This document shows, in pieces, positions 1-10,989 of a stretch of 64,000 bases of DNA (position 1 is the stretch's first letter; every line of letters starts with the position of its first letter). Source of the stretch: Lacrimispora sphenoides JCM 1415 (lineage in GTDB: Bacteria; Bacillota; Clostridia; Lachnospirales; Lachnospiraceae); NCBI RefSeq assembly GCF_900105615.1, contig NZ_LT630003.1, forward strand, positions 4,402,501 through 4,466,500, in the 5' to 3' direction. A program made the position numbers and the translations under genes. Under the pieces are notes generated by a model. That model was not told where the DNA came from, made no database searches, and saw nothing but the letters and a program-made list of their open reading frames with translations.

Positions 1-187
<187 letters not shown>

Positions 188-276
188 AAGAAGAAGTAAG
201 GGTTTTATATACTGTTGAGTCTTAAGTTTTCAAAGAAGTAAAAATGAATATGGAAACACCAAGAAGACAAAAGATT

Positions 277-393
277 TCTGGTGCCGATGCGCTTAGGGGA
301 GACACCCGTTCCCATCCCGAACACGATGGTTAAGACTTAAGCGGCCGATGGTACTATGCTGGAGACGGCATGGGAGAGCAGGTGGGTGCCAGA
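277..393 (+). rRNA. rrf: 5S rRNA, placed between 16S and 23S
   Basis: A 117-base gene whose ends pair over nine positions (TCTGGTGCC at 277-285 with GGTGCCAGA at 385-393, allowing G-U pairs). The internal CCCATCCCGAACACG segment is typical of bacterial 5S. It lies about 90 bases after 16S and about 470 bases before 23S, and no second 5S follows 23S before the tRNA genes. The usual bacterial order is 16S-23S-5S, so the placement is notable. Confidence 0.95.
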
Positions 394-409
394 TTACTTT
401 AAAAAAATT

Positions 410-427
410 CACTCTAGCGAGTGTTTT
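410..427 (+). terminator. Small terminator-like hairpin after 5S
   Basis: CACTC (410-414), loop TAGC, GAGTG (419-423), then TTTT. The stem is only five pairs, so it may be a weak terminator, a processing site or a relic of an operon end. It follows the 5S gene directly, where an operon would end in the usual gene order. Confidence 0.35.
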
Positions 428-524
428 ATATAGAACGGACATGTTCCAATGGGCGGAGGGAAAAGCGAAGCCTGTGTTAAAGAATGTGTTAACCTGATTC
501 AGCAGGGCAGTGCTGTTTTATATA

Positions 525-570
525 GCTGGTTTTTACCAGTGATTCGTGGGTTCGAGTCCATCGAGCAAGC
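525..570 (+). other. tRNA-like relic in the 16S-23S spacer
   Basis: The GGGTTCGAGTCCA segment at 548-560 looks like a T-arm, with CTGG/CCAG at 526-539 as a possible anticodon stem before it. No matching 5' acceptor strand or D-arm is visible upstream, so it is not a working tRNA gene. Many bacterial rRNA spacers carry tRNA-Ile or tRNA-Ala; this may be what is left of one. Chance resemblance remains possible. Confidence 0.3.
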
Positions 571-725
571 GAATGACTGATAAACTTCAGTCAGGTGATG
601 CCAAAAGAAAGTATTTATTGCTTTTGATGACATCGTGTATGTACCTTGAAAACCACATATTGAAATATATCTAGATAGAGTTTTTATATGTTAAAGTATA
701 AAGACGACATCAAGACATCCGAGGT

Positions 726-745
726 GTTACATCGAACGATGTAAC
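726..745 (+). other. Perfect hairpin in the 23S leader
   Basis: GTTACATC at 726-733 pairs with GATGTAAC at 738-745 around a GAAC loop. It lies about 120 bases before mature 23S and is probably part of the precursor structure used in rRNA processing. Confidence 0.4.
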
Positions 746-861
746 CAAACAAAACTCGTTAAAGTAACCGTAACGTACGGTGAAATAACAAACCTAAGAC
801 CAGAGATACAACGCTATGTATCTTAGATTAGTAACCCGCACCCGCAGGTGAACATCGAATT

Positions 862-3751
<2,890 letters not shown>

Positions 3752-3844
3752 AGGTTGGTTTAGGTAAGAGGAAGAACGGATGAAAATAGATATGTAGCAA
3801 TGTGTGGTTTTGAGGGTATATGCAACAGCCTTCAAAAAAGGTTT

Positions 3845-3918
3845 GGCCTGGTGGCTCAGCTGGTTAGAGCGCCGCCCTGTCACGGCGGAGGTCGTGGGTT
3901 CGAATCCCATCCGGGTCG
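3845..3918 (+). tRNA. tRNA-Asp (GTC)
   Basis: Acceptor strands GGCCTGG and CCGGGTC pair with G-U allowed; the anticodon loop CTGTCAC gives GTC, and the T-loop is TTCGAAT. The 3' CCA is not encoded. First of seven tRNA genes behind 23S, about 93 bases after it. Confidence 0.96.
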
Positions 3919-3941
3919 TTTGAAAACTAAATTTTGTATAT

Positions 3942-4014
3942 GGGATCTTAGCTCAGCTGGGAGAGCATCTGCCTTACAAGCAGAGGGTCATAGGTTCGAG
4001 CCCTATAGGTCCCA
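3942..4014 (+). tRNA. tRNA-Val (TAC)
   Basis: Acceptor GGGATCT pairs with AGGTCCC; the anticodon loop CTTACAA carries TAC. All four arms fold and CCA is not encoded. Confidence 0.96.
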
Positions 4015-4050
4015 TTCAGTATGCAAAGCAACACGCATGAGAAGATTTGT

Positions 4051-4123
4051 GCCGATGTGGCTCAATTGGCAGAGCAGCTGATTTGTAATCAGCAGGTTAT
4101 CGGTTCGAGTCCGATCATCGGCT
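4051..4123 (+). tRNA. tRNA-Thr (TGT)
   Basis: Acceptor GCCGATG pairs with CATCGGC; the anticodon stem GCTGA/TCAGC encloses TTTGTAA, giving TGT. No encoded CCA. Confidence 0.96.
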
Positions 4124-4144
4124 TGCATCACTTTAATAAAATAT

Positions 4145-4226
4145 GGATGGGTTCCCGAGTGGCCAAAGGGGGCAGACTGTAAATCTGTTGCGACACGCTT
4201 CGATGGTTCGAATCCATCTCCATCCA
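4145..4226 (+). tRNA. tRNA-Tyr (GTA)
   Basis: A class II tRNA of 82 bases with a long variable arm. The anticodon loop CTGTAAA carries GTA, and acceptor GGATGGG pairs with TCCATCC (one G-U). No encoded CCA. Confidence 0.95.
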
Positions 4227-4272
4227 TTTAGTGATTAAAATCTTAATCACTGCATATACTATAATTGAATAA

Positions 4273-4346
<74 letters not shown>

Positions 4347-4394
4347 TTTTTTTTGACTAATTTTATAAAAACGTGTACTAATGAAAGTACATAG

Positions 4395-4467
<73 letters not shown>

Positions 4468-4470
4468 TAT

Positions 4471-4543
4471 GGGATACTAGCTCAGGTGGTAGAGCACTTG
4501 ACTTTTAATCAAGTTGTCCGGGGTTCGAGTCCCCGGTGTCTCA
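4471..4543 (+). tRNA. tRNA-Lys (TTT)
   Basis: Acceptor GGGATAC pairs with GTGTCTC (G-U allowed); the anticodon loop CTTTTAA carries TTT. Last tRNA before the operon terminator. Confidence 0.96.
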
Positions 4544-4548
4544 GGACA

Positions 4549-4583
4549 AGCCTTGAAACAGAAATGTTTCAGGGCTTTTTATT
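4549..4583 (+). terminator. Terminator of the rRNA-tRNA operon
   Basis: A 12-pair stem (AGCCTTGAAACA at 4549-4560 with TGTTTCAGGGCT at 4565-4576, G-U included), GAAA loop, then a T run. It starts five bases after tRNA-Lys. Confidence 0.9.
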
Positions 4584-4591
4584 TGCTATCA

Positions 4592-4822
4592 TCATTCATC
4601 AAATTCTACAATCACATAATATCCCCGGTCATTGTGTTTTATCTCTTTGACAATGCCGTGATCAGATTTAATCCGGTCACGTCCTACGTAGCAGCCGGAC
4701 ATGGCCACTGCAGGGTCTATGATATAGCTATAGCTGCTGGTTCCTTCCCTTTCTATGATCTGAACTTCATCTCCGGCTTTAACCAGACCGGGACGCTCCA
4801 TCTTAAATTCGATTAATCTCAT
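4592..4822 (-). CDS. Small conserved hypothetical protein (76 aa)
   Basis: I do not recognise this family. The protein is 76 residues, acidic-basic mixed, with no signal peptide, membrane segment or cysteine pair; its beta-rich pattern (alternating valine, isoleucine, tyrosine) suggests a small all-beta fold. The reading frame is credible because AAAGGAGATGG lies eight bases before the ATG. It is transcribed towards the tRNA operon, and its stop lies nine bases beyond the tRNA terminator T run, so that hairpin may serve both transcripts. Confidence 0.7.
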   Translation of the reverse strand: MRLIEFKMERPGLVKAGDEVQIIEREGTSSYSYIIDPAVAMSGCYVGRDRIKSDHGIVKEIKHNDRGYYVIVEFDE

Positions 4823-4879
4823 AATATAACCATCTCCTTTTTCATTTCCAAAATTATATTATAGCTCTGCGAGAAAAAA

Positions 4880-4908
4880 TTGTAAAGAGAGGATAAGGAT
4901 GCTATACT
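4880..4908 (+). promoter_or_regulatory. SigA-type promoter for the decarboxylase operon
   Basis: TTGTAA (4880-4885), 17-base spacer, TATACT (4903-4908), about 84 bases before the decarboxylase start. Confidence 0.6.
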
Positions 4909-4991
4909 AAAAGAGTCGGTTTATAAAGAAAAATGTAAAAAGAACAGGGAATGAGCCCAGTGGTTTATGCAGACGAAAGGCGGTTCATACT

Positions 4992-6467
4992 ATGAATGTT
5001 ACACCGAATTTATTAAAAAAGTTAATGGAATATGGAGAATCGGATTTTTATCCTTTTCACATGCCGGGACATAAAAGGCAGTATCATGGATCCTTTGCCG
5101 ATAATTTTCCAAATCCTTTTTCCATAGATATTACGGAGATCGATGGTTTTGATAACCTGCACCATCCGGAAGGGATTTTAAAGGAGTCTATGGAATGGGC
5201 TTCCAGGGTATACGGGAGCAGCAGAACGTATTATCTTGTTAATGGAAGCAGCAGCGGGATCCTTAGTGCCATAAGCGGGACCGTATCAAGGGGTGGAACC
5301 ATTCTTATGAGCAGAAACTGTCATAAGTCAGCGTTTCATGGAGTTTTCCTCAATCAGTTAAGCGCGGAATATATTTATCCACAAATTATACCTGAATTCG
5401 GTATTCAAGGTGGATTACTTCCGGAAAAAATCGAAGAGATGTTGATGAGCAATCGGAAGATTCAAGCGGTGTTTATTGTATCTCCAACTTATGATGGCAT
5501 TGTATCTGATATTAAGGCCATTGCAGAGGTAGCTCATAAATTCCGCCTGCCACTCATTGTGGATGAAGCTCATGGAGCACACTTTTCCTTTGGAAGAGAG
5601 GTAGGATTTCCGGTTTCTGCTTTAGAACTTGGAGCGGATGTGGTGATTCAGAGCCTTCATAAAACTCTTCCTTCTTTTACTCAGACGGCTGTTATGCACG
5701 TAAAGGAAGGATATGTGGATATGGGGAGATTGGATCGCTATGTGCATATGTATCAGACCAGCAGCCCCTCCTACGTGCTGATGGCAGGGATCGAGGGCTG
5801 TATACGGTATATGGCCGGGGAAGGGCTGGAGCAGATGAGGATCTTTTCCGATAGAATAGGAGAGGTCCGAACGGCTTTGTCTAGTATGAAACACCTAAGG
5901 CTTCTTACGGATCAGGAAAAGGGGATGAATGGAATCTTTGATATGGATCTCTCTAAAATCATTGTTTCCACAAGAGGTACGGAGAAATCAGGAGCCTGGC
6001 TGGATGACAAACTGAGAGAGGAATATCATCTGGAGATGGAAATGTGCGGTTCAGACTATGTGACTGCCATAACGACACTTGCTGATACGCAGGAAGGTCT
6101 AAAACGGCTGTGTAAAGCTCTGCTTCATATTGATTCCGTGCTTTCTGCTGAGGAAGGCTGTGAAGATGAGAATTGCTTATATCAGGGGCTGGAGAGAATG
6201 CCGGAATGCCGGTTGAGCATTGCCCAAGCGATGGATGAACCGAGGCGAAGGATGGCTATTCCTGACTGCGAGGGTAAGATATCAGCAGAATTTGTTTACG
6301 TGTATCCCCCGGGGATACCCATCGTTGTACCAGGTGAGGTTTTAAAAAAGGAATCCATTGATCTGATTATGAAGTATAAAGAGCTTGGCCTTGCAGTTCA
6401 GGGGATGGAAGATGAAGAATCCAGAGAGCTTTTTGTGGTTGATGAAGCTGGAATAAATGTTAGATAG
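4992..6467 (+). CDS. Orn/Lys/Arg decarboxylase-family PLP enzyme
   Basis: A cytosolic fold-type I PLP enzyme of 491 residues, the family that decarboxylates lysine, ornithine or arginine to polyamines. Visible marks are the N-terminal FHMPGHK motif (about residue 22), IVDEAHGAHF (about 190) with the aspartate that contacts the PLP nitrogen, and QSLHKTLPS (about 222) with the PLP-binding lysine. It lacks the N-terminal wing domain of inducible E. coli enzymes and matches the short Firmicute form. The substrate cannot be told from sequence alone. In Firmicutes this gene commonly stands before a nucleotide kinase and holB, as here except for the sugar island in between. AAAGGCGG precedes the ATG. 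Confidence 0.85.
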   Translation: MNVTPNLLKKLMEYGESDFYPFHMPGHKRQYHGSFADNFPNPFSIDITEIDGFDNLHHPEGILKESMEWASRVYGSSRTYYLVNGSSSGILSAISGTVSRGGTILMSRNCHKSAFHGVFLNQLSAEYIYPQIIPEFGIQGGLLPEKIEEMLMSNRKIQAVFIVSPTYDGIVSDIKAIAEVAHKFRLPLIVDEAHGAHFSFGREVGFPVSALELGADVVIQSLHKTLPSFTQTAVMHVKEGYVDMGRLDRYVHMYQTSSPSYVLMAGIEGCIRYMAGEGLEQMRIFSDRIGEVRTALSSMKHLRLLTDQEKGMNGIFDMDLSKIIVSTRGTEKSGAWLDDKLREEYHLEMEMCGSDYVTAITTLADTQEGLKRLCKALLHIDSVLSAEEGCEDENCLYQGLERMPECRLSIAQAMDEPRRRMAIPDCEGKISAEFVYVYPPGIPIVVPGEVLKKESIDLIMKYKELGLAVQGMEDEESRELFVVDEAGINVR

Positions 6468-6534
6468 ATTAAAAGATAAAATAAAAGTTAAAATAAAAGA
6501 TAAAAAAGATAGGATAAAAGATGGAGCAGATAAT

Positions 6535-7125
6535 ATGGGCAAAATATTCTATGTAATGGGAAAAAGTGCTTCCGGAAAAGATACAGTTTATAAAAGACTT
6601 TTAAAGAGGCTTCCCCAATTAAAGAAAGTAGTTTTATATACCACCAGACCGATTCGGGATGGAGAAAAGGATGGGGTGGAATATTATTTTACTACCAGTG
6701 ATAAGCTGGAGGAATTCCGAAAAGAACACAGGCTTATTGAGGAGAGGACTTATGAAACTGTTTATGGTCCGTGGAGCTATTTTACTGTTGATGACGGTCA
6801 GATCAATTTAGCCGGGAATAATGGATATCTGATGATCGGAACCCTGGAATCTTATGAAAAGACAAGGGCTTATTTTGGAGAGGATAGGTTGTTTCCTATT
6901 TATATTGAGGTTGAGGATGGAGACCGGCTTTTGAGAGCTATTAAACGAGAGAAGGGACAGAAGACACCTAAATATAGGGAACTTTGCAGAAGGTTTCTGG
7001 CGGATGAAGAGGATTTTAAAGAAGAAAATCTACTTAGATGCGGAATACATAAGAGATTCTGCAACCAGGAGCTGGAATCTTGCCTGGATGAGATCGTAAA
7101 TGCCGTGACCGCAGAGATAGAATGA
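6535..7125 (+). CDS. Guanylate-kinase-like nucleotide kinase
   Basis: A 196-residue P-loop kinase resembling Gmk, which phosphorylates GMP to GDP. After the start come KIFYVMGKSASGKDT (Walker A, GKSASGKD), then YTTRPIRDGEKDGVEYYF, the GMP-binding loop typical of Gmk (TTRxxRxGE.dG..Y.F). The frame stays open upstream to 6457 and overlaps the decarboxylase, but those extra 26 residues come from an A-rich repeat and have no good ribosome site; GGAG eight bases before the ATG at 6535 supports the shorter form. Several clostridia carry a second, divergent Gmk at this locus, so this may not be the housekeeping enzyme. Confidence 0.8.
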   Translation: MGKIFYVMGKSASGKDTVYKRLLKRLPQLKKVVLYTTRPIRDGEKDGVEYYFTTSDKLEEFRKEHRLIEERTYETVYGPWSYFTVDDGQINLAGNNGYLMIGTLESYEKTRAYFGEDRLFPIYIEVEDGDRLLRAIKREKGQKTPKYRELCRRFLADEEDFKEENLLRCGIHKRFCNQELESCLDEIVNAVTAEIE

Positions 7126-7134
7126 GTTGATCTT

Positions 7135-7167
7135 CCCCACTTCATTGCCGGAAAGGCATAAGTGGGG
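7135..7167 (+). terminator. Hairpin after the gmk-like gene
   Basis: CCCCACTT (7135-7142) pairs with AAGTGGGG (7160-7167), with an inner GCC/GGC pair block. There is no T run, so termination is uncertain; it may protect the mRNA end. Confidence 0.45.
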
Positions 7168-7183
7168 GGCTTACTTGATGAAG

Positions 7184-7240
7184 TTAAAATAAGCATGAAA
7201 GAGTTATGGAATTCCATAGCGCCTTTCATGCTTATTTTAA
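7184..7240. terminator. Long perfect inverted repeat between convergent genes
   Basis: Two perfect 18-base arms (7184-7201 and 7223-7240) enclose a second perfect 14-base palindrome TATGGAATTCCATA (7205-7218). The arm ends are A/T-rich, giving T-rich tails in both directions, so it probably acts as a two-way terminator for the gmk-like gene and the sugar permease, whose stop lies 11 bases beyond. Confidence 0.65.
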
Positions 7241-7250
7241 GGTTAAGCTT

Positions 7251-8252
7251 TTATTTAGCTGCAAGCCGTTTCGCCTTTGCTTCCATACGTGTCCTTGTTA
7301 CATCGATAAATACAGCGGCGATGATAACCAGACCGATCACAATATATTGTACGGAACTGGAGGTATTTAAGAGTGTTAAACCATTTCGAATGGTAGAAAT
7401 CATCAGGGCGCCGATTAAAGTTCCCCAGATGGTTCCTTTTCCTCCCATAAAGGAGGCACCGCCAATAATACATGCCGCAATGGCATCCGTATCATATGGT
7501 GAGATGGCAGCAGAAGGATTGGCAACAGCGGATCGTCCGACTATAACCAGTGCGGCAATGGAGCACATAAAACCGGATAAGCTGTAAACAAAAATCAGTA
7601 TATTATCGGAATTGATTCCGGAAAGCCTGGCAGCTTCCGGATTACCGCCTACGCAGTAAATCATTCTTCCAAGTGCGGTTTTGTTTAAAAAGAAATGATA
7701 TACGATATAGATTAATATTAAAATGATAAAGCAAAGTGGGATCCCGGAGAATCCGCCGGATACTTTAAATAAGTTGCTGGAGCCTAAAAATGTAACGGCA
7801 GCCGGAAAGTCGGAGATTGTCTTTGTTGAGACCACCAGCAGTGCCAGTCCGCACAGTACGTTTTTCATACCCAGGGTTGAAACGAAAGGATGGGGAAGAT
7901 GCATTTTTGTGAGCAGGATGCCGTTTAAGAATCCAACGGAAATTCCGGTTATGATACAGACCAGGATTAATACCAGAGAGTTTGTAATGCCGAAGGATGA
8001 TTTCAGCATACCCATCATACACGCGCACAGGATTGCATTTGCACCAACGGATAAGTCGATGCCTGCCGTAATCAGTACCACCAGCATGGCTGCGGAAATC
8101 AGCCCGTTAACAGCCGTTTGTCTTAGAATATTCATCATATTATTGAGTGTAAAAAATTTATCAGTTGCCAGTGATAAAACAATGAACAAAAGAACCAAGG
8201 CCAGTAAAGGAGCCACCTTTCCTATAATATCTTTCATTTTCTTCGTCTTCAT
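7251..8252 (-). CDS. RbsC-type sugar ABC transporter permease
   Basis: A 333-residue inner-membrane permease of the BPD_transp_2 (RbsC/XylH/MglC) family, with about eight to ten hydrophobic segments. Typical RbsC stretches include the N-terminal TDKFFTLNNMMNILRQ, a TAGIDLSVGA segment near residue 66, and GGNPEAARLSGI near 205, the cytoplasmic loop that contacts the ATPase. The frame extends upstream to a TTG at 8270, but the ATG at 8252 overlaps the rbsA stop as ATGA and has GGGGAGG nine bases before it. Last gene of an rbsB-rbsA-rbsC operon; the exact sugar is unknown. Confidence 0.9.
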   Translation of the reverse strand: MKTKKMKDIIGKVAPLLALVLLFIVLSLATDKFFTLNNMMNILRQTAVNGLISAAMLVVLITAGIDLSVGANAILCACMMGMLKSSFGITNSLVLILVCIITGISVGFLNGILLTKMHLPHPFVSTLGMKNVLCGLALLVVSTKTISDFPAAVTFLGSSNLFKVSGGFSGIPLCFIILILIYIVYHFFLNKTALGRMIYCVGGNPEAARLSGINSDNILIFVYSLSGFMCSIAALVIVGRSAVANPSAAISPYDTDAIAACIIGGASFMGGKGTIWGTLIGALMISTIRNGLTLLNTSSSVQYIVIGLVIIAAVFIDVTRTRMEAKAKRLAAK

Positions 8253-9754
8253 CGAATTTCGCCTCCCCAAGCCGCTTTCATGATTATTTCCTGATTCAGG
8301 ACATCTGTTTTTCTCGAAAGTTCACCCATGACTTTTCCTTCCCTCATGACGATTACCCGGTCACTCATTCCTATGATCTCCGGTAATTCGGAAGAAATCA
8401 TGATAACACATTTTCCGGCACGGACCAGACGGTTCATGATGTTATAAACTTCGACCTTAGCACCTACGTCAATTCCTCTGGTCGGTTCATCAAATATGTA
8501 GATGTCCGCGTTTGTATTGATCCATTTTCCGATGACCACTTTTTGCTGATTGCCGCCTGACAGCTGCCCCACCACCTCATCGGCGGTGGGAGTTTTTATT
8601 TTCAAGTCACTGATATTTTCTTCGGCCAGCTGATCGATCTGTTTCTCATCAAAGAACAGGCCTTTCGTACAGCGTCTCATATTACTTAAGATCAGGTTTG
8701 TTCGGACTGATTGGGAAAGAACAAGTCCCTGCCCTTTGCGGTCTTCTGTTAAAAATGCCATCCCGCAGCGGATACCGGCTTTTGGAGACTTTATGGCCAC
8801 TTTCTCCCCATTTACATAAATATCTCCGCTGTCATATGGGTCAGCACCGAATACAGCCCGGAATGTTTCGGTTCTGCCGGCGCCTACTAAACCGGCAAAA
8901 CCGAGGATTTCTCCATGGTTTGCATGAAAGCTCACATCCCTTAATACACCTGCGGAGTTTAAATGCTCTACCCGGAGGGCTTCCGTACCGGTCTCCGCAT
9001 CAATTTTCGGATATTGATTATCCAATGTTCTGCCTACCATGGCTGAGATCAGCGAATCGTTATCTAATTCATCCGTATTTTTTGTCAGGATGTGTTCTCC
9101 ATCTCGCATGACTGTAACGCGGTCGCATAGCTCAAAGAGCTCCTCCAGCTTATGGGAGACAAAAAGAATAGCAATACCTTTTTCTTTTAAGGAACGGACT
9201 GTTTTCATTAACTGTTCCACTTCCTTTTCCCCAAGGCTGGATGTAGGTTCATCCATGATGATGAGTTTTGCATCGATCAGGACAGCTTTTGCAATTTCCA
9301 CCATTTGCTGGATTCCCATACCATAGGAACCGCATTCTTTTTTTACAGCAATGTCCTGACCCAGGGAAAGCATAACTTCATGGGCTATTTCATGCATTTT
9401 GGTATAATCCAGAAACGGGCTGCCTTTCTTATTAATTGCTTTGTTAATAAAAATATTGTCTGTGACAGATAGAAGTTTAACAATATTTAATTCTTGATAT
9501 ACACAGGCAATACCGGCAGTTGCAGCTTCATTTGGATTCTTAAATGAAACCTTGTTTCCTTCGATGTAAATGGTGCCTTCTTCCGGAATATGTACACCGG
9601 TCAGTACCTTGATCAGGGTGGATTTACCGGCGCCGTTTTCACCGATCAGACCGTGGATCTCTCCAGGCCTGATTTGTAATGACATGTTTCGCATTGCTAC
9701 TACACCAGGGAAGCGTTTTGTTACACCTTTCAGCTCAACCAAATAATTACTCAT
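8249..9754 (-). CDS. RbsA-type double ABC ATPase for sugar uptake
   Basis: A 501-residue ATPase made of two fused nucleotide-binding domains, as in RbsA/MglA/XylG. Domain 1 has an intact Walker A (GENGAGKST, about residue 38) and Walker B (LIIMDEPTSS), but a weak signature. Domain 2 has a divergent Walker A (GLVGAGRTE), a good signature (LSGGNQQK) and Walker B (IYIFDEPTRGID). This uneven split is normal for the family and leaves at least one complete composite site. It energises import through the neighbouring permease. It is a useful intact reference for the degenerate paralogue at 10990-12420. Confidence 0.93.
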   Translation of the reverse strand: MSNYLVELKGVTKRFPGVVAMRNMSLQIRPGEIHGLIGENGAGKSTLIKVLTGVHIPEEGTIYIEGNKVSFKNPNEAATAGIACVYQELNIVKLLSVTDNIFINKAINKKGSPFLDYTKMHEIAHEVMLSLGQDIAVKKECGSYGMGIQQMVEIAKAVLIDAKLIIMDEPTSSLGEKEVEQLMKTVRSLKEKGIAILFVSHKLEELFELCDRVTVMRDGEHILTKNTDELDNDSLISAMVGRTLDNQYPKIDAETGTEALRVEHLNSAGVLRDVSFHANHGEILGFAGLVGAGRTETFRAVFGADPYDSGDIYVNGEKVAIKSPKAGIRCGMAFLTEDRKGQGLVLSQSVRTNLILSNMRRCTKGLFFDEKQIDQLAEENISDLKIKTPTADEVVGQLSGGNQQKVVIGKWINTNADIYIFDEPTRGIDVGAKVEVYNIMNRLVRAGKCVIMISSELPEIIGMSDRVIVMREGKVMGELSRKTDVLNQEIIMKAAWGGEIR

Positions 9755-9790
9755 AATGCCTACAAACCTTTCTGTACATATTCAAATGGA

Positions 9791-10765
9791 TTATTTCAGG
9801 TAGCCTTTCAGTGTTGTTAAGTATTCTTCTGCATTGTCTGCTGTAATGACTTCACAGCCGGTATCTACGAATGTATCAACGGTCTCTCCCTTTATCGCCT
9901 TAAGGGCTGTTTCAACCGCCTGATAGCCCATGGTATAAGCAGCCTGTGCACAGGTGGCCGTGATGTTGCCGTCAATGATATTCTGGACACCGCTTTGGTT
10001 GCCGTCGAAACCAACGATAATGACGTCCTTTAAACCAAGCTGTTTTACGGCATTGGATGCGCCTGCAGCCGTATCATCGTTGTGGCAGCATACGATCTGA
10101 ATATCTCCGTTCTGAGCGGTTATGATATTTTCCATTACATTTGCAGCCGTATCCGGATTGGATTGGGCATACTGTATGGAAACAACCTCTACACCATTTT
10201 CTTCCAGAGCTTTTATATATCCTGCCTGACGGGCATCGCTGGTGGCATTGCCCTCAACGCCTCCGATAATAGCGGCTTTTGCACCTTTTCCGGCTTTTTT
10301 AGCTGCGAATAAACCACCCTGGTAAGCTGCGTTGTCGTTACCGGTTCCCACGAAGGAGACCTTTCCTGGTATTTCCGCATCAGTGTCAACGGTGATAACA
10401 GGAATTTTAACATCTCCGATTACACTTGCTACAGAGTCTGATTGAAGGGGGGAGATGACAAATGCATCTACACCGCCGGAGAGCATGGTTTCGATCATAT
10501 TGTTCTGTTCATCATAAGCAGTTTCAGAGGCCGGACCCTGCAGATCAACCTTAACCCCTAAATCCTTGGAGGCCGCTTGAACACCTGCCGCAACATATCC
10601 CCAGTATTCACTGGAAAGTGTTTTCAGAATAACGCCAACGGTGATATCCCCGGAAGCAGTTTTTTCTGTTGCAGTTGGCTGTGAAACAGTCTTTTGTTCC
10701 CCGCAGCCAGTTACGGAAGCCAGTATAGCAGATACTAACAGCATGGATAAAATCTTTCTTTTCAT
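9791..10765 (-). CDS. Sugar-binding lipoprotein of the RbsB family
   Basis: A 324-residue solute-binding lipoprotein (Peripla_BP_4 type). The first 20 residues form a lipoprotein signal ending in SVTGC (Cys21), followed by a flexible linker and then ITVGVILKTLSSEYWGYV, the usual start of the RbsB fold. IIVGFDGNQSG near residue 245 is the conserved ligand-domain strand. It should catch a sugar outside the membrane and deliver it to the RbsC-type permease. Being first in its operon fits the high amounts such proteins need. The ligand could be a pentose, galactose, autoinducer-like furanose or other small polyol; the sequence does not decide. Confidence 0.9.
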   Translation of the reverse strand: MKRKILSMLLVSAILASVTGCGEQKTVSQPTATEKTASGDITVGVILKTLSSEYWGYVAAGVQAASKDLGVKVDLQGPASETAYDEQNNMIETMLSGGVDAFVISPLQSDSVASVIGDVKIPVITVDTDAEIPGKVSFVGTGNDNAAYQGGLFAAKKAGKGAKAAIIGGVEGNATSDARQAGYIKALEENGVEVVSIQYAQSNPDTAANVMENIITAQNGDIQIVCCHNDDTAAGASNAVKQLGLKDVIIVGFDGNQSGVQNIIDGNITATCAQAAYTMGYQAVETALKAIKGETVDTFVDTGCEVITADNAEEYLTTLKGYLK

Positions 10766-10830
10766 TACTTTTAATCTCCCTTCCTACTCTCAATCGTTTT
10801 GATAGGTACAATGAATGATATGTGTTTGTT

Positions 10831-10859
10831 ATTTTAACAGTAAAAAGAGGATGAAACAA
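10831..10859 (-). promoter_or_regulatory. Possible promoter of the sugar importer operon
   Basis: On the minus strand TTGTTT (10859-10854), 17-base spacer, TAAAAT (10836-10831). The -35 is weak, which fits a promoter needing an activator such as the neighbouring AraC-type response regulator. Confidence 0.45.
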
Positions 10860-10911
10860 TGGTATATTTTGTGCTAAATGGGGGTGTATTTTTCGAAATC
10901 AGCTTTTTTAT

Positions 10912-10952
10912 AATAAAAAAAGCCTTATTATTTTTAAAAATAAGACTTTTTT
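10912..10952 (-). terminator. Terminator of the two-component/pseudo-ATPase operon
   Basis: On the minus strand AGTCTTATT pairs with AATAAGGCT around a TTTAAAAAT loop, followed by seven T. It separates the regulatory operon (15097-10990) from the importer operon. Confidence 0.75.
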
Positions 10953-10989
10953 ATGGTTAAAGTTTACAACAAACTTCCATTTGAAAGAG

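Noticed and set aside
7723..8283. 186-residue plus-strand frame opposite the RbsC-type permease
   Set aside because: Long only because it mirrors a hydrophobic coding frame; the minus-strand permease is certain.
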